The notes below the pieces were generated by a model. The model was given only the letters and a program-made list of their open reading frames with translations. It was not told where the DNA came from and did no database searches. 64,000 nt of DNA from Methylobacterium segetis (GTDB lineage: Bacteria; Pseudomonadota; Alphaproteobacteria; Rhizobiales; Beijerinckiaceae). A program made the position numbers and the translations under genes. Location: the NCBI RefSeq assembly GCF_004348265.1, contig NZ_SMNT01000007.1, forward strand, positions 1-64,000. Direction: 5' to 3'. Shown here in pieces: positions 41,132 through 49,611 of this stretch (positions are counted from its first letter, which is position 1; every line of letters starts with the position of its first letter).

Positions 41132-42022
41132 TCAGGCGGCGGGCAGGTCCGCCGCCTCGAAATCCGGCGGGGCCGCCGCTCGCGAGCCCGATGGCGCGCG
41201 CTCCCCGCGCGGCGGCGCCGCCTCCGGCCGCCCGGTCACGGCCCGACGCAGGGCGGCGCGGACCTCGGCCTCCGCGAGCGCCGTCGCGACCTTGCGGTCG
41301 GTGCCGGCCTCGAAGGCGATCGGTGCGCCCCAGACCACGTGCACGTCGATCGGGCCGCGGCGCACGAACCGGGCGAGGTGGGGCGCGAGGTCCATGTCGC
41401 CGTACCACGCCACCTCCGGCCGCTCCTTCCGGTCGAGCGGCAGGCCGTTCCGGCGCGGGTACGTGATGGCTAGCGGCTGCAGGCGGATCCGGTCGAGCCG
41501 CGCGCCCTCGGCCTGGATCGCGGCGCGGGCGGCGCCGACGAGGGAGGAGCGAAAGGGCAGGATGCGGTTGCCGTCCCCCGTCGTGCCCTCGGCAAACAGC
41601 ACGATCAGGTCGCCCGCGGCGAGCCGCGTGCCCACCGTCGCGTTGACGCTCGCGGTGGCCGCGCGCCGAGCCCGGTCGATGAAGACGGTGCGCTGCAGGC
41701 GCGCGAAGGTGCCGATCAGGGGCCAGCCCGCGATCTCGGATTTCGCCACGAAGGAGAGCGGCCGGAGCGAGCCGAGGGCCACGATGTCGAGCCACGAGAT
41801 GTGGTTCGACAGGACGAGGGCGGGCTCTCCGGCGGCCGGCGGCGTGCCGCTCTGCGTCACGCGGACGCCGAACATGCGCAGGGCGACCCGGTGGAACAGG
41901 GCCGGCGCATGGGCCGCGACGCGCCCGCGCCCGAAGCGCAGGCTCAGCCAGTGCGGGCCGATCAGCATCAGGAAGGCGAGGGCGCAGACGGCGAGCCGCA
42001 GGGCCGTGAGGAGGCCGGTCAT
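41132..42022 (-). CDS. plsC: 1-acyl-sn-glycerol-3-phosphate acyltransferase (PlsC-like)
   Basis: A 296-residue acyltransferase. One N-terminal hydrophobic helix is followed by the catalytic box NHISWLD (NHxxxxD form), then FIDRARR and FAEGTTGDG (the EGT box). These enzymes make phosphatidic acid from lysophosphatidic acid at the membrane. The C-terminal 40 residues are Pro/Ala-rich and variable. The gene sits downstream of rimI-tsaB; in relatives it is followed by miaB, but here by the glutamine island. Confidence 0.88.
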   Translation of the reverse strand: MTGLLTALRLAVCALAFLMLIGPHWLSLRFGRGRVAAHAPALFHRVALRMFGVRVTQSGTPPAAGEPALVLSNHISWLDIVALGSLRPLSFVAKSEIAGWPLIGTFARLQRTVFIDRARRAATASVNATVGTRLAAGDLIVLFAEGTTGDGNRILPFRSSLVGAARAAIQAEGARLDRIRLQPLAITYPRRNGLPLDRKERPEVAWYGDMDLAPHLARFVRRGPIDVHVVWGAPIAFEAGTDRKVATALAEAEVRAALRRAVTGRPEAAPPRGERAPSGSRAAAPPDFEAADLPAA

Positions 42023-42044
42023 CGCCCGGCGCGCGCGGGCCCGC

Positions 42045-42566
42045 TCACGCCAGCGTCGCGCGCATGGTGAGCGCGGTCGTCCGGCTGCCATCGGCGCGGG
42101 TGTAGTAGCCGGTGCGCTCGCCGACCTGCGTGAAGCCCTGGCGCGCGTAGAGGCGCAAAGCCGGGCCGTTGCCCTCGTCCACCTCGAGATGCACGTGGCG
42201 CACGCCCGCATGGGCGAGATGCGTCAGGTGCTCGCGCAGGAGCCGGCGGCTCAGCCCGCCGCCGCGGGCGGAGGGGGCGAGCACCAGGGTCAGGATCTCG
42301 GCCTCGTCCGCGACCCGGCGGGAGAGGATGAAGCCCTGCACCGCGCCCGCCCGCCAGAGGGCATGCGCCTCGGTCGAGCGCTCGCACAGCATCCGCTCGA
42401 ATTCGTGCGCGTCCCAGGGACGGGCGAAGGCGGTGGCGTGGATGCGGGCGAGCGTCCGGGCCTGCCCGGAATCGCGCAAGGGGGCGACGTAGGGCTCGGG
42501 GCCCCAGGCATCCCACCAGGCGAGCCACCATTCGAGGGGCCAGAACGGGGAGACCGGGCGCGTCAT
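42045..42566 (-). CDS. rimI: Ribosomal protein S18-alanine N-acetyltransferase (RimI-like)
   Basis: A 173-residue GNAT acetyltransferase. The acetyl-CoA binding stretch ILTLVLAPSARGGGLSRRLL matches the (R/Q)xxGxG/A region in modified form (ARGGGLSRRLL), followed by HVHLEVDEGNGPALRLYARQ and GFTQVGERTGYY, which are characteristic of RimI. It overlaps tsaB by 4 bases, the usual alphaproteobacterial pairing. Substrate specificity is inferred from this context. Confidence 0.88.
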   Translation of the reverse strand: MTRPVSPFWPLEWWLAWWDAWGPEPYVAPLRDSGQARTLARIHATAFARPWDAHEFERMLCERSTEAHALWRAGAVQGFILSRRVADEAEILTLVLAPSARGGGLSRRLLREHLTHLAHAGVRHVHLEVDEGNGPALRLYARQGFTQVGERTGYYTRADGSRTTALTMRATLA

Positions 42567-43249
42567 CGGCGGGCGAGCCTCGCATGATCCTGCGGCTGGG
42601 CGTCGGCGCCGCGCAGGTAGAGGGGCCGGGCGAGCGCCTGGGCCGGATCGGCGAGCAGGCCGAGGGAGGCGACCCAGGCGATTTCGGGCGGGTGGGTGCC
42701 GGCGATCTCCGCCGCGACGCCGCGGGCCTTCGCGGCGGCGGCGAGGGCGGGCGCGCCGGAGCCGACGAGGGTGAGGGGACCATCGCCGAGAAGGTCCAGC
42801 GCCGCCTCGACGGCGAGGTGGCTCGGCGGCACGACGATGCCCTCGCCGACGCTCATCGCCTGGAGGTAGACGGCGCCGTGGCGGGCATCGATCGCGGCCG
42901 CGATCAGCCCGTCGCCGTTGAGCGCCAGGAGCGGCGCGAGCAGGGCCGAGAGGGTGGTGACGCCGACGACCGGGATGCCCGCGGCGAGGCCCACGGCCCG
43001 GGCCGCCGAGAGCCCGACGCGCAGGCCCGTGTAGCTGCCCGGCCCGACCGTGACCGCCACCCGGTCGAGGCTCTCGAAGCCGCCCTCGACCCGCGACATC
43101 ACCCGCTCGACGAGGGGCAGCAGCGCCTCAGCGTGCCCGCGGGACAGCACCATGCTCTCCTCGGCCAGAAGATCGTCCGACGCGTCCGTCGCGACGCAGG
43201 CAGAGCAGGCGTCGAGCGCCGTGTCGATGGCCAGGATACGCACGCTCAC
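42563..43249 (-). CDS. tsaB: tRNA threonylcarbamoyladenosine biosynthesis protein TsaB
   Basis: A 228-residue ASKHA-fold protein. ILAIDTALDACSACVATDAS at the N-terminus and GPGSYTGLRVGLSAARAVGL (the TsaB core motif) are clear. TsaB dimerises with TsaD and is required for t6A37 formation in tRNA. It heads the tsaB-rimI-plsC series and is divergent from nothing immediate; the nfu gene lies upstream on the same strand. Confidence 0.94.
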   Translation of the reverse strand: MSVRILAIDTALDACSACVATDASDDLLAEESMVLSRGHAEALLPLVERVMSRVEGGFESLDRVAVTVGPGSYTGLRVGLSAARAVGLAAGIPVVGVTTLSALLAPLLALNGDGLIAAAIDARHGAVYLQAMSVGEGIVVPPSHLAVEAALDLLGDGPLTLVGSGAPALAAAAKARGVAAEIAGTHPPEIAWVASLGLLADPAQALARPLYLRGADAQPQDHARLARR

Positions 43250-43430
43250 TCCAGCTGCCGCCGGCGACGGGCCGGGCGGTCGTTCCCTCGATGGCGCACG
43301 CGCTGCGGGCGCGCAGGGAATGGTATGGCAAAAGGGCCGCCCCGTCAGCGCGGCGCGGCCCCCGAGGCGTCAGGCGGGCGGCGAGTGTTGCCGACTTGCG
43401 TCGCCCCGGGCTCGCGGCGGCCCAGGGCGG

Positions 43431-43997
43431 TCAGACCGCCTGGACCTCGCGGACGTCCGGCAGGAAGTGGCGGAACAGGTTCTGCACGCCGTGCCGGAGC
43501 GTCGCGGTGGAGGAGGGGCAGCCCGAGCAGGCGCCCTTCATCTCCAGGTAGACGACACCTTCCTTGTAGCCGCGGAAGGTGATGTCGCCGCCATCGCCCG
43601 CCACGGCAGGCCGGACGCGGGTCTCGAGCAGGTCCTTGATCGTCGCGACCGTATCGGCATCGGCCTCGTCGAAGAACTCCTCCGTGTCCGCCTCGGCGGC
43701 GGAGGCACCCTCGGCGAGGACCGGAGCGCCCGACTGGAAATGCTCCATGATCGCGCCGAGCACGGCGGGCTTCACCTGGGGCCAGCCGTCGCCGCCCTCG
43801 GCCTTGGTGACCGAGATGAAATCGTGGCCGAAATAGACGCCGGTCACGCCCGGCACGTCGAACAGGCGCTGGGCCAGCGGAGAGCGGGCGGCGGCCTCGG
43901 CATCGCGCGCCTCGAAGGTCGATTCCGGCAGCACGACGCGGCCGGGCAGGAATTTCAGGGTGGCCGGGTTCGGGGTGGCTTCGGTCTGGATGAACAT
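43431..43997 (-). CDS. NifU-like Fe-S scaffold/carrier protein (Nfu)
   Basis: A 188-residue protein. The N-terminal NFU_N domain begins MFIQTEATPNPATLKFLPGR, and the C-terminal NifU domain has GDGGDITFRGYKEGVVYLEM and the cluster-binding CSGC pair. It is expected to bind a [4Fe-4S] cluster at a dimer interface and pass it to target proteins. Found next to tsaB/rimI in many alphaproteobacteria. Confidence 0.95.
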   Translation of the reverse strand: MFIQTEATPNPATLKFLPGRVVLPESTFEARDAEAAARSPLAQRLFDVPGVTGVYFGHDFISVTKAEGGDGWPQVKPAVLGAIMEHFQSGAPVLAEGASAAEADTEEFFDEADADTVATIKDLLETRVRPAVAGDGGDITFRGYKEGVVYLEMKGACSGCPSSTATLRHGVQNLFRHFLPDVREVQAV

Positions 43998-44254
43998 GGC
44001 TTGGCTGGATCCTCGTCCTCTGCGCCGGTTCAAGGCCGGCCGGGAACGGCGCGCGGGGGCGCCCCGTCCCATGTGGACCGCCGGGCGGATTTTCTCAACG
44101 GGTCCGCCTAGCGGCGGCGGGCCGAAAACTGCGCAGGGGCAATCGACAAGCGGGCCGGGTTCGTGTAGGGGCAGCGCCAACTCACAACAGGATGCCGAAA
44201 TCCTGACGCTCGATTCCCGTCTCGGGGCGCGGGCGCAACGGCCGGAGCTTTGCC

Positions 44255-44647
44255 ATGAACATCATCCAGCAGCTTGAGCAGGAAGAGGTCGCTCGTCTTG
44301 CCAAGACGATCCCCGATTTCGAGCCGGGCGACACCGTCATCGTCAACGTCCGCGTGAAGGAAGGCGACCGCACCCGCGTGCAGGCCTACGAGGGCGTCTG
44401 CATCGCGCGCTCCGGCGGCGGCCTCAACGAGAGCTTCACCGTCCGCAAGATCTCCTACGGCGAGGGCGTCGAGCGCGTCTTCCCCGTGCATTCCCCGATG
44501 ATCGACTCGATCAAGGTGGCCCGCCGCGGCAAGGTCCGCCGCGCCAAGCTCTACTACCTGCGCGACCGCCGCGGTAAGTCGGCCCGCATCGTCGAGCGGA
44601 ACGATCGCCCCGCCAAGGCCGAGAAGCCCCCCGCCGCCGCGGAGTGA
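44255..44647 (+). CDS. rplS: 50S ribosomal protein L19
   Basis: A 130-residue ribosomal protein. The block [40 protein letters not shown] and [20 protein letters not shown] is unmistakable for bL19, with the typical alphaproteobacterial C-terminal extension. A clear intrinsic terminator follows. No trmD or rimM is next to it here, which is a departure from the common rpsP-rimM-trmD-rplS order. Confidence 0.98.
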   Translation: MNIIQQLEQEEVARLAKTIPDFEPGDTVIVNVRVKEGDRTRVQAYEGVCIARSGGGLNESFTVRKISYGEGVERVFPVHSPMIDSIKVARRGKVRRAKLYYLRDRRGKSARIVERNDRPAKAEKPPAAAE

Positions 44648-44700
44648 CCCTTTTTGCGAAGCCGGAGTCCGATGGGGCACCGTCTTCGCCCGCTCGTGAG

Positions 44701-44733
44701 AACCCGCCCCGACAGCGTCGCGGCGGGTTTTTT
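44701..44733 (+). terminator. Intrinsic terminator after rplS
   Basis: AACCCGCC and GGCGGGTT arms, extended by CGAC/GTCG inside, are followed by a run of six T. Confidence 0.88.
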
Positions 44734-44875
44734 CTTTGCCCGATCCGGCGGCGCAATCCTGAAGGCCCGATGCGGCCGGTTCGGGACCGGGATACCGCAC
44801 TCGCGCGCCGTCATGCATCAATCGGCAGCGTGCAGCATCGGCCACCCGGCCGGCGTCGATCGCGCTTCAGAGAAC

Positions 44876-45148
44876 CTATTGTTCGTAGTGCCGCCGACAC
44901 TGCGCAATTTCGAGTGCCTGCTCGGCTCCCTTTCCGCTGACCCGGTACACGAGCCGGTGCTCGCCGTTGATCCGGCGTGACCAGAAGCCCTTAAGATTGC
45001 CGCGTAGAGGCTCGGGCTTGCCCATCCCGGCAAAGGGCGTGCGCATCGTCTCCTTGATGAGATCGTTGATCCGGCGCAGCACCACCGCGTCACTCGTTTG
45101 CCAGGACAGGTAGTCCTCCCAGGCGTGATCCGACCAGATCAGCCTCAC
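44876..45148 (-). CDS. yoeB: YoeB/Txe family toxin
   Basis: A 90-residue ribosome-dependent mRNA interferase. Relative to E. coli YoeB the catalytic residues Glu46 (GKPEPL), Arg65 (EHRLVY) and the C-terminal His-Tyr (RRHYEQ) are all present, and GFWSRRI is identical. The C-terminal region has four additional residues before the last strand. The GTG start overlaps the antitoxin stop by 4 bases. The toxin is expected to be active unless bound by its antitoxin. Confidence 0.94.
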   Translation of the reverse strand: MRLIWSDHAWEDYLSWQTSDAVVLRRINDLIKETMRTPFAGMGKPEPLRGNLKGFWSRRINGEHRLVYRVSGKGAEQALEIAQCRRHYEQ

Positions 45149-45408
45149 TCCTCGATCAAGCCGCGTTCGTGTCCCTCGGAGCCATCGAGTTGCGCGATCG
45201 ATTCCTGCAAGCGGCGCGCATTCGCGGGCGTCCCGAGAAGATGCAGCGTCTCGTGCAGGCTTTCCCACTCGGCGAGCGGGAGGATCACCATGTCGGCATG
45301 ATTCTGGCGGGTCACCACCAGTTCGGAGCGGTCGTGCTCGACCCTGTCGAGGTGGCTGGCGAGGTTACGGCGCAACTCGGTGAAGCTGACATGCGACATA
45401 ACCAACAT
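45145..45408 (-). CDS. yefM: YefM/Phd family antitoxin
   Basis: An 87-residue antitoxin. The N-terminal DNA-binding domain (SHVSFTELRRNLASHLDRVE with TRQNHADMVILPLAEWESLHET) is typical of YefM; the C-terminus (ARRLQESIAQLDGSEGHERG) is the toxin-wrapping helix. An internal ATG at 45399 is an alternative start. It overlaps the toxin gene by 4 bases. A paired TGTACA operator lies just upstream, so autorepression is expected. Confidence 0.93.
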   Translation of the reverse strand: MLVMSHVSFTELRRNLASHLDRVEHDRSELVVTRQNHADMVILPLAEWESLHETLHLLGTPANARRLQESIAQLDGSEGHERGLIEE

Positions 45409-45414
45409 CCGATC

Positions 45415-45432
45415 TGTACAGGATAATGTACA
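45415..45432. promoter_or_regulatory. Paired TGTACA operator of yefM-yoeB
   Basis: TGTACA-GGATAA-TGTACA puts two TGTACA hexamers 12 bp apart centre to centre, the arrangement described for the E. coli yefM-yoeB operator. It lies 7 bases upstream of the antitoxin start. Confidence 0.78.
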
Positions 45433-45462
45433 TAATTCGAATCGAACCAGTCCGCAACGGCC

Positions 45463-46653
45463 TCACCCCCGCCGCAACGCCTCCAGCACCTTCGCGCCCG
45501 GCCGGCCCGTGCGCGGCATGCCGAGCTGAGCCTCGATCTCCTTGATCGCCTCGCGGGTCTTGGCGCCGACCTTGCCGTCCGGCTCGCCAACGTCGTATCC
45601 GCGGCGGGCGAGGCGGGCCTGGAGATCGCGGCGCTCGGCGCGCGACAGCGGCGGGTCGTCGGTCGGCCATTCGGCCTGGATGCCGGGACGGCCGCGCAGG
45701 CGGTCCGACAGGACGGCGATGGCGAGCCCGTAGGATTCGGCGGCGTTGTAGGAGTAGATCGCGTCGAAGTTCCTCGTCACGAGGAAGGCCGGGCCGTCCG
45801 CGCCGGCCGGCGCCAGGATGCCCACCGGCCCCTCCGCCGCCAGCGGGCGCCCGTCGATGCGGGTGACGCCGAGGCTTGCCCAATGTGCCACCGGCTTCTT
45901 GTTCTTGCGGCCGGCGGCGGCCGTGTTGAAGCCGCGCGGCAGGCGGACCTCATAGCCCCAGCCATGCCCGTTCGACCACTTGGCCACGCGCAGGAAGTTC
46001 GCGGTGGAGCCCACCGCGTCGGCGGCCGAATCGACCACATCGCGGCGGCCGTCTCCGTCGAGGTCGACCGCGAGGCGCTGGTAAGTCGAGGGCATGAACT
46101 GGGTCTGGCCGAAGGCGCCGGCCCAGGATCCGTAGAGGCGCGAGGCGTCGATGTCGCCCCGCTCGATGATCTTCAGGGTGGCGATCAGCTCGCCCCGGAA
46201 GAAGTCGCGGCGGCGATTGCTCGAGCAGGCCAGCGTCGCCAGCGACTGCACGAGCGGCATCTTGCCGAGGTTCTTGCCGAAATTCGATTCGACGCCCCAG
46301 ACCGCCGCGATCGTGTAGCGGTCGACGCCGTACTTGGCCTCCGCGGCGGCGAGCGCCTGCGCGTGCTGGCGCATCGCGGCCTTGCCGTCGTCGACCCGCT
46401 CGTCGTCGACGAGGGCCGCCATGTAGTCCCAGATCGGCGTCTTGAACTCGGGCTGCGCCTGCGAGAGCTCGATCACCTTGTCGTCGTAGCTGATGCCGCT
46501 CGTCGCCGCCCGGAAGGTCTGGGCCGAGACACCCGCGCCGGCCGCCTGCGCCTGGATGCCGGCGAGGCACGACTGGAAGTCGGCGCGGGCGCTCCCCGTC
46601 GCCGCGAGGCTCGCGAGGCAGAGGAGGGCGGTGGTCTTCGCGCGCGACGTCAT
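45463..46653 (-). CDS. Lytic murein transglycosylase (MltB type) with peptidoglycan-binding domain
   Basis: A 396-residue exported enzyme. A signal peptide (MTSRAKTTALLCLASLAATG, then SARA) is followed by an SLT_2/MltB domain (about 30-320) with the catalytic Glu in AAVWGVESNFGKNLG and the AFGQTQFMPSTYQRLAVDLD block. A C-terminal PG_binding_1 domain (about 335-396: LSRAERRDLQARLARRGYDV then GEPDGKVGAKTREAI) completes it. It cleaves the MurNAc-GlcNAc bond forming 1,6-anhydromuropeptides, possible substrates for the AmpG-like permease at 22 kb. Confidence 0.93.
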   Translation of the reverse strand: MTSRAKTTALLCLASLAATGSARADFQSCLAGIQAQAAGAGVSAQTFRAATSGISYDDKVIELSQAQPEFKTPIWDYMAALVDDERVDDGKAAMRQHAQALAAAEAKYGVDRYTIAAVWGVESNFGKNLGKMPLVQSLATLACSSNRRRDFFRGELIATLKIIERGDIDASRLYGSWAGAFGQTQFMPSTYQRLAVDLDGDGRRDVVDSAADAVGSTANFLRVAKWSNGHGWGYEVRLPRGFNTAAAGRKNKKPVAHWASLGVTRIDGRPLAAEGPVGILAPAGADGPAFLVTRNFDAIYSYNAAESYGLAIAVLSDRLRGRPGIQAEWPTDDPPLSRAERRDLQARLARRGYDVGEPDGKVGAKTREAIKEIEAQLGMPRTGRPGAKVLEALRRG

Positions 46654-46735
46654 GGGGCGTCTCCTGGGGAATCCGAGCGATTCCCCATCTTTAAGGCGCC
46701 CTGATGGTAAACGAACCGTGACGACGGTCCGGCAA

Positions 46736-47338
46736 TCAGGCCCAGCCGCGCTCCGCGAGCCGCGCCTCGAAGGCGTCGATCTTCGGCGCGCGCTCCAGCG
46801 TCAGGCCGATCTCGTCGAGCCCGTTCAGCAGGTTGTGCTTGCGGCCCTCGTCGATGTCGAAATGCAGCGTGCCGCCGTCCGGCCCCTTGATGGTCTGCGC
46901 GGCGAGATCGACGGTCAGCGTCGCGTTGGCGCCCCGCTCGGCATCCTCGAACAGCTTCTCCAGATCCTCCGGCGAGACCACGATCGCCAGGATGCCGTTC
47001 TTGGCGCAGTTGTTGAAGAAGATGTCGGCGAAGCTCGTGGAGATCACGCAGCGGATGCCGAAATCGGCGAGCGCCCAGGGCGCGTGCTCGCGCGACGAGC
47101 CGCAGCCGAAATTGTCGCCGACGACGAGGATCCTGGCGTTGCGATAGGCCGGCTGGTTGAGCACGAAATCCGGGTTCTCGGAGCCGTCGTCGTGGTAGCG
47201 CATCTCCGAGAACAGGCCCTTGCCGAGTCCCGTGCGCTTGATGGTCTTCAGGTACTGCTTCGGAATGATGCGGTCGGTGTCGACGTTGATGATCCGCATG
47301 GGCGCCGCGACGCCCTCCAGGGTGGTGAACTTGTCCAT
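46736..47338 (-). CDS. leuD: 3-isopropylmalate dehydratase small subunit
   Basis: A 200-residue small subunit. [20 protein letters not shown] and [20 protein letters not shown] are the conserved LeuD motifs. With LeuC it isomerises 2-isopropylmalate to 3-isopropylmalate in leucine synthesis. leuC is not in the window. The start [13 protein letters not shown] was chosen because upstream in-frame codons are low-complexity. Confidence 0.96.
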   Translation of the reverse strand: MDKFTTLEGVAAPMRIINVDTDRIIPKQYLKTIKRTGLGKGLFSEMRYHDDGSENPDFVLNQPAYRNARILVVGDNFGCGSSREHAPWALADFGIRCVISTSFADIFFNNCAKNGILAIVVSPEDLEKLFEDAERGANATLTVDLAAQTIKGPDGGTLHFDIDEGRKHNLLNGLDEIGLTLERAPKIDAFEARLAERGWA

Positions 47339-47497
47339 GGTCGGTGCCGTGAGGATGGGGCCGGGTTCCCGCGAACCGGCGCGATGCCGGGGTTCTAGCA
47401 GCCGCCGGAAAGGTCTCAAAGCCTCGCCAGCGCGTCTCGCCGATGTCGTGCGCGCAGCCTATGGTGCCACCGGTACGGTCGGACGAGGCGAGGCGGG

Positions 47498-47674
47498 ATG
47501 AGTGAGCCGAGCAATACCTTCAAGAAGGCGCCTAAGCGCAAGCCGATGCGCGGCAAGAGCGTGGCCGTCTCGCCCGAGATGCGGGAGGCCTACGCGAAGA
47601 TGATTCAGGAGCGGGAGCAGAAGGAGGAGACCTACGGCCGGCACCTGCCGCAGGATCCGCCGAAGGGCCGTTAG
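47498..47674 (+). CDS. Small hypothetical protein
   Basis: A 58-residue basic and charged protein, MSEPSNTFKKAPKRKPMRGK at the start and EETYGRHLPQDPPKGR at the end. The ATG follows GAGGCGAGGCGGG, a very good ribosome site, and a hairpin follows the stop. It is divergent from leuD and convergent with ccr. No domain is recognised; it looks soluble and partly disordered, with one amphipathic helix in the middle (PEMREAYAKMIQEREQKEE). Confidence 0.65.
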   Translation: MSEPSNTFKKAPKRKPMRGKSVAVSPEMREAYAKMIQEREQKEETYGRHLPQDPPKGR

Positions 47675-47701
47675 CCCGCCACGTTAGCCCGTGATGGGCG
47701 A

Positions 47702-47727
47702 GCCCCTCCCCGATGCGGGGGAGGGGC
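47702..47727. terminator. Hairpin terminator between the small gene and ccr
   Basis: GCCCCTCCCC and GGGGAGGGGC form a perfect 10-bp stem with a 6-base loop between convergent genes. Confidence 0.75.
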
Positions 47728-47734
47728 GACCGTG

Positions 47735-49021
<1,287 letters not shown>

Positions 49022-49147
49022 CTGAGCTCTCCCTGACACTGTCGTTCGGCCCCTATAGCGACGATGTTTCTGCGCTCCAAGTGGCACCAAAGGCTAGTGT
49101 CGCGGCTCTTTCCACGAAAAAAGGACGCCGGCTCATCACGACGGTTC

Positions 49148-49157
49148 TTGTATACAA
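49148..49157. promoter_or_regulatory. Palindrome TTGTATACAA in the ccr-ecm intergenic region
   Basis: A perfect 10-bp palindrome stands out from GC-rich flanks, about 130 bases upstream of the ccr start. It may be a regulator operator or part of an extended -10 element. The whole 590-base gap (49022-49611) holds no convincing gene; a short reading frame at 49236-49466 was judged spurious. Confidence 0.4.
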
Positions 49158-49611
49158 TATTCCGATCTTGGCCCGCCTTCCGCCGACCTGCGAGCGGGGC
49201 CTCGAGACCTGCCGGGTGCACCGCATCGGCGCCCCATGAATCGGGCGCAACCCACCCCTCCCGTGCGGGAGCGGGGGCTCGCTCTCGCCGCCGTTCGCGA
49301 GGCCGAGGCCAGGCAGGCCGCGAGCGCGGCGCCATCGTGGGCGACGGCAGCCAGGAGAATGCGCAGGGTCGGGGACGTGGCCGGGCTCCCTTCAAGAAGG
49401 ACCACGCCGCGCGGCCCCCGGAGCGTCCGTCGCGGCGGAGGCAAATCCGGTTCAGACCCCGCGTGAATTTTTCTCCGAATCCCCCGGCGCCTTCGCGCCC
49501 CTCTCGGACCTTCGGGGCGGATGACGGGGGCGGCGCCCTCGGCTACGGTGCGCGCAAAGGCGCGTCACGCGTATGCCGCGCCACGGTCTCAGGGAATCGG
49601 AGTTGGAGCGG

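Noticed and set aside
49236..49466. 76-codon frame that first resembled a DUF1674 protein (EAEARQA)
   Set aside because: The expected C-terminal signature (GGPEPVRYGDWE) is absent in all three frames and there is no ribosome site.
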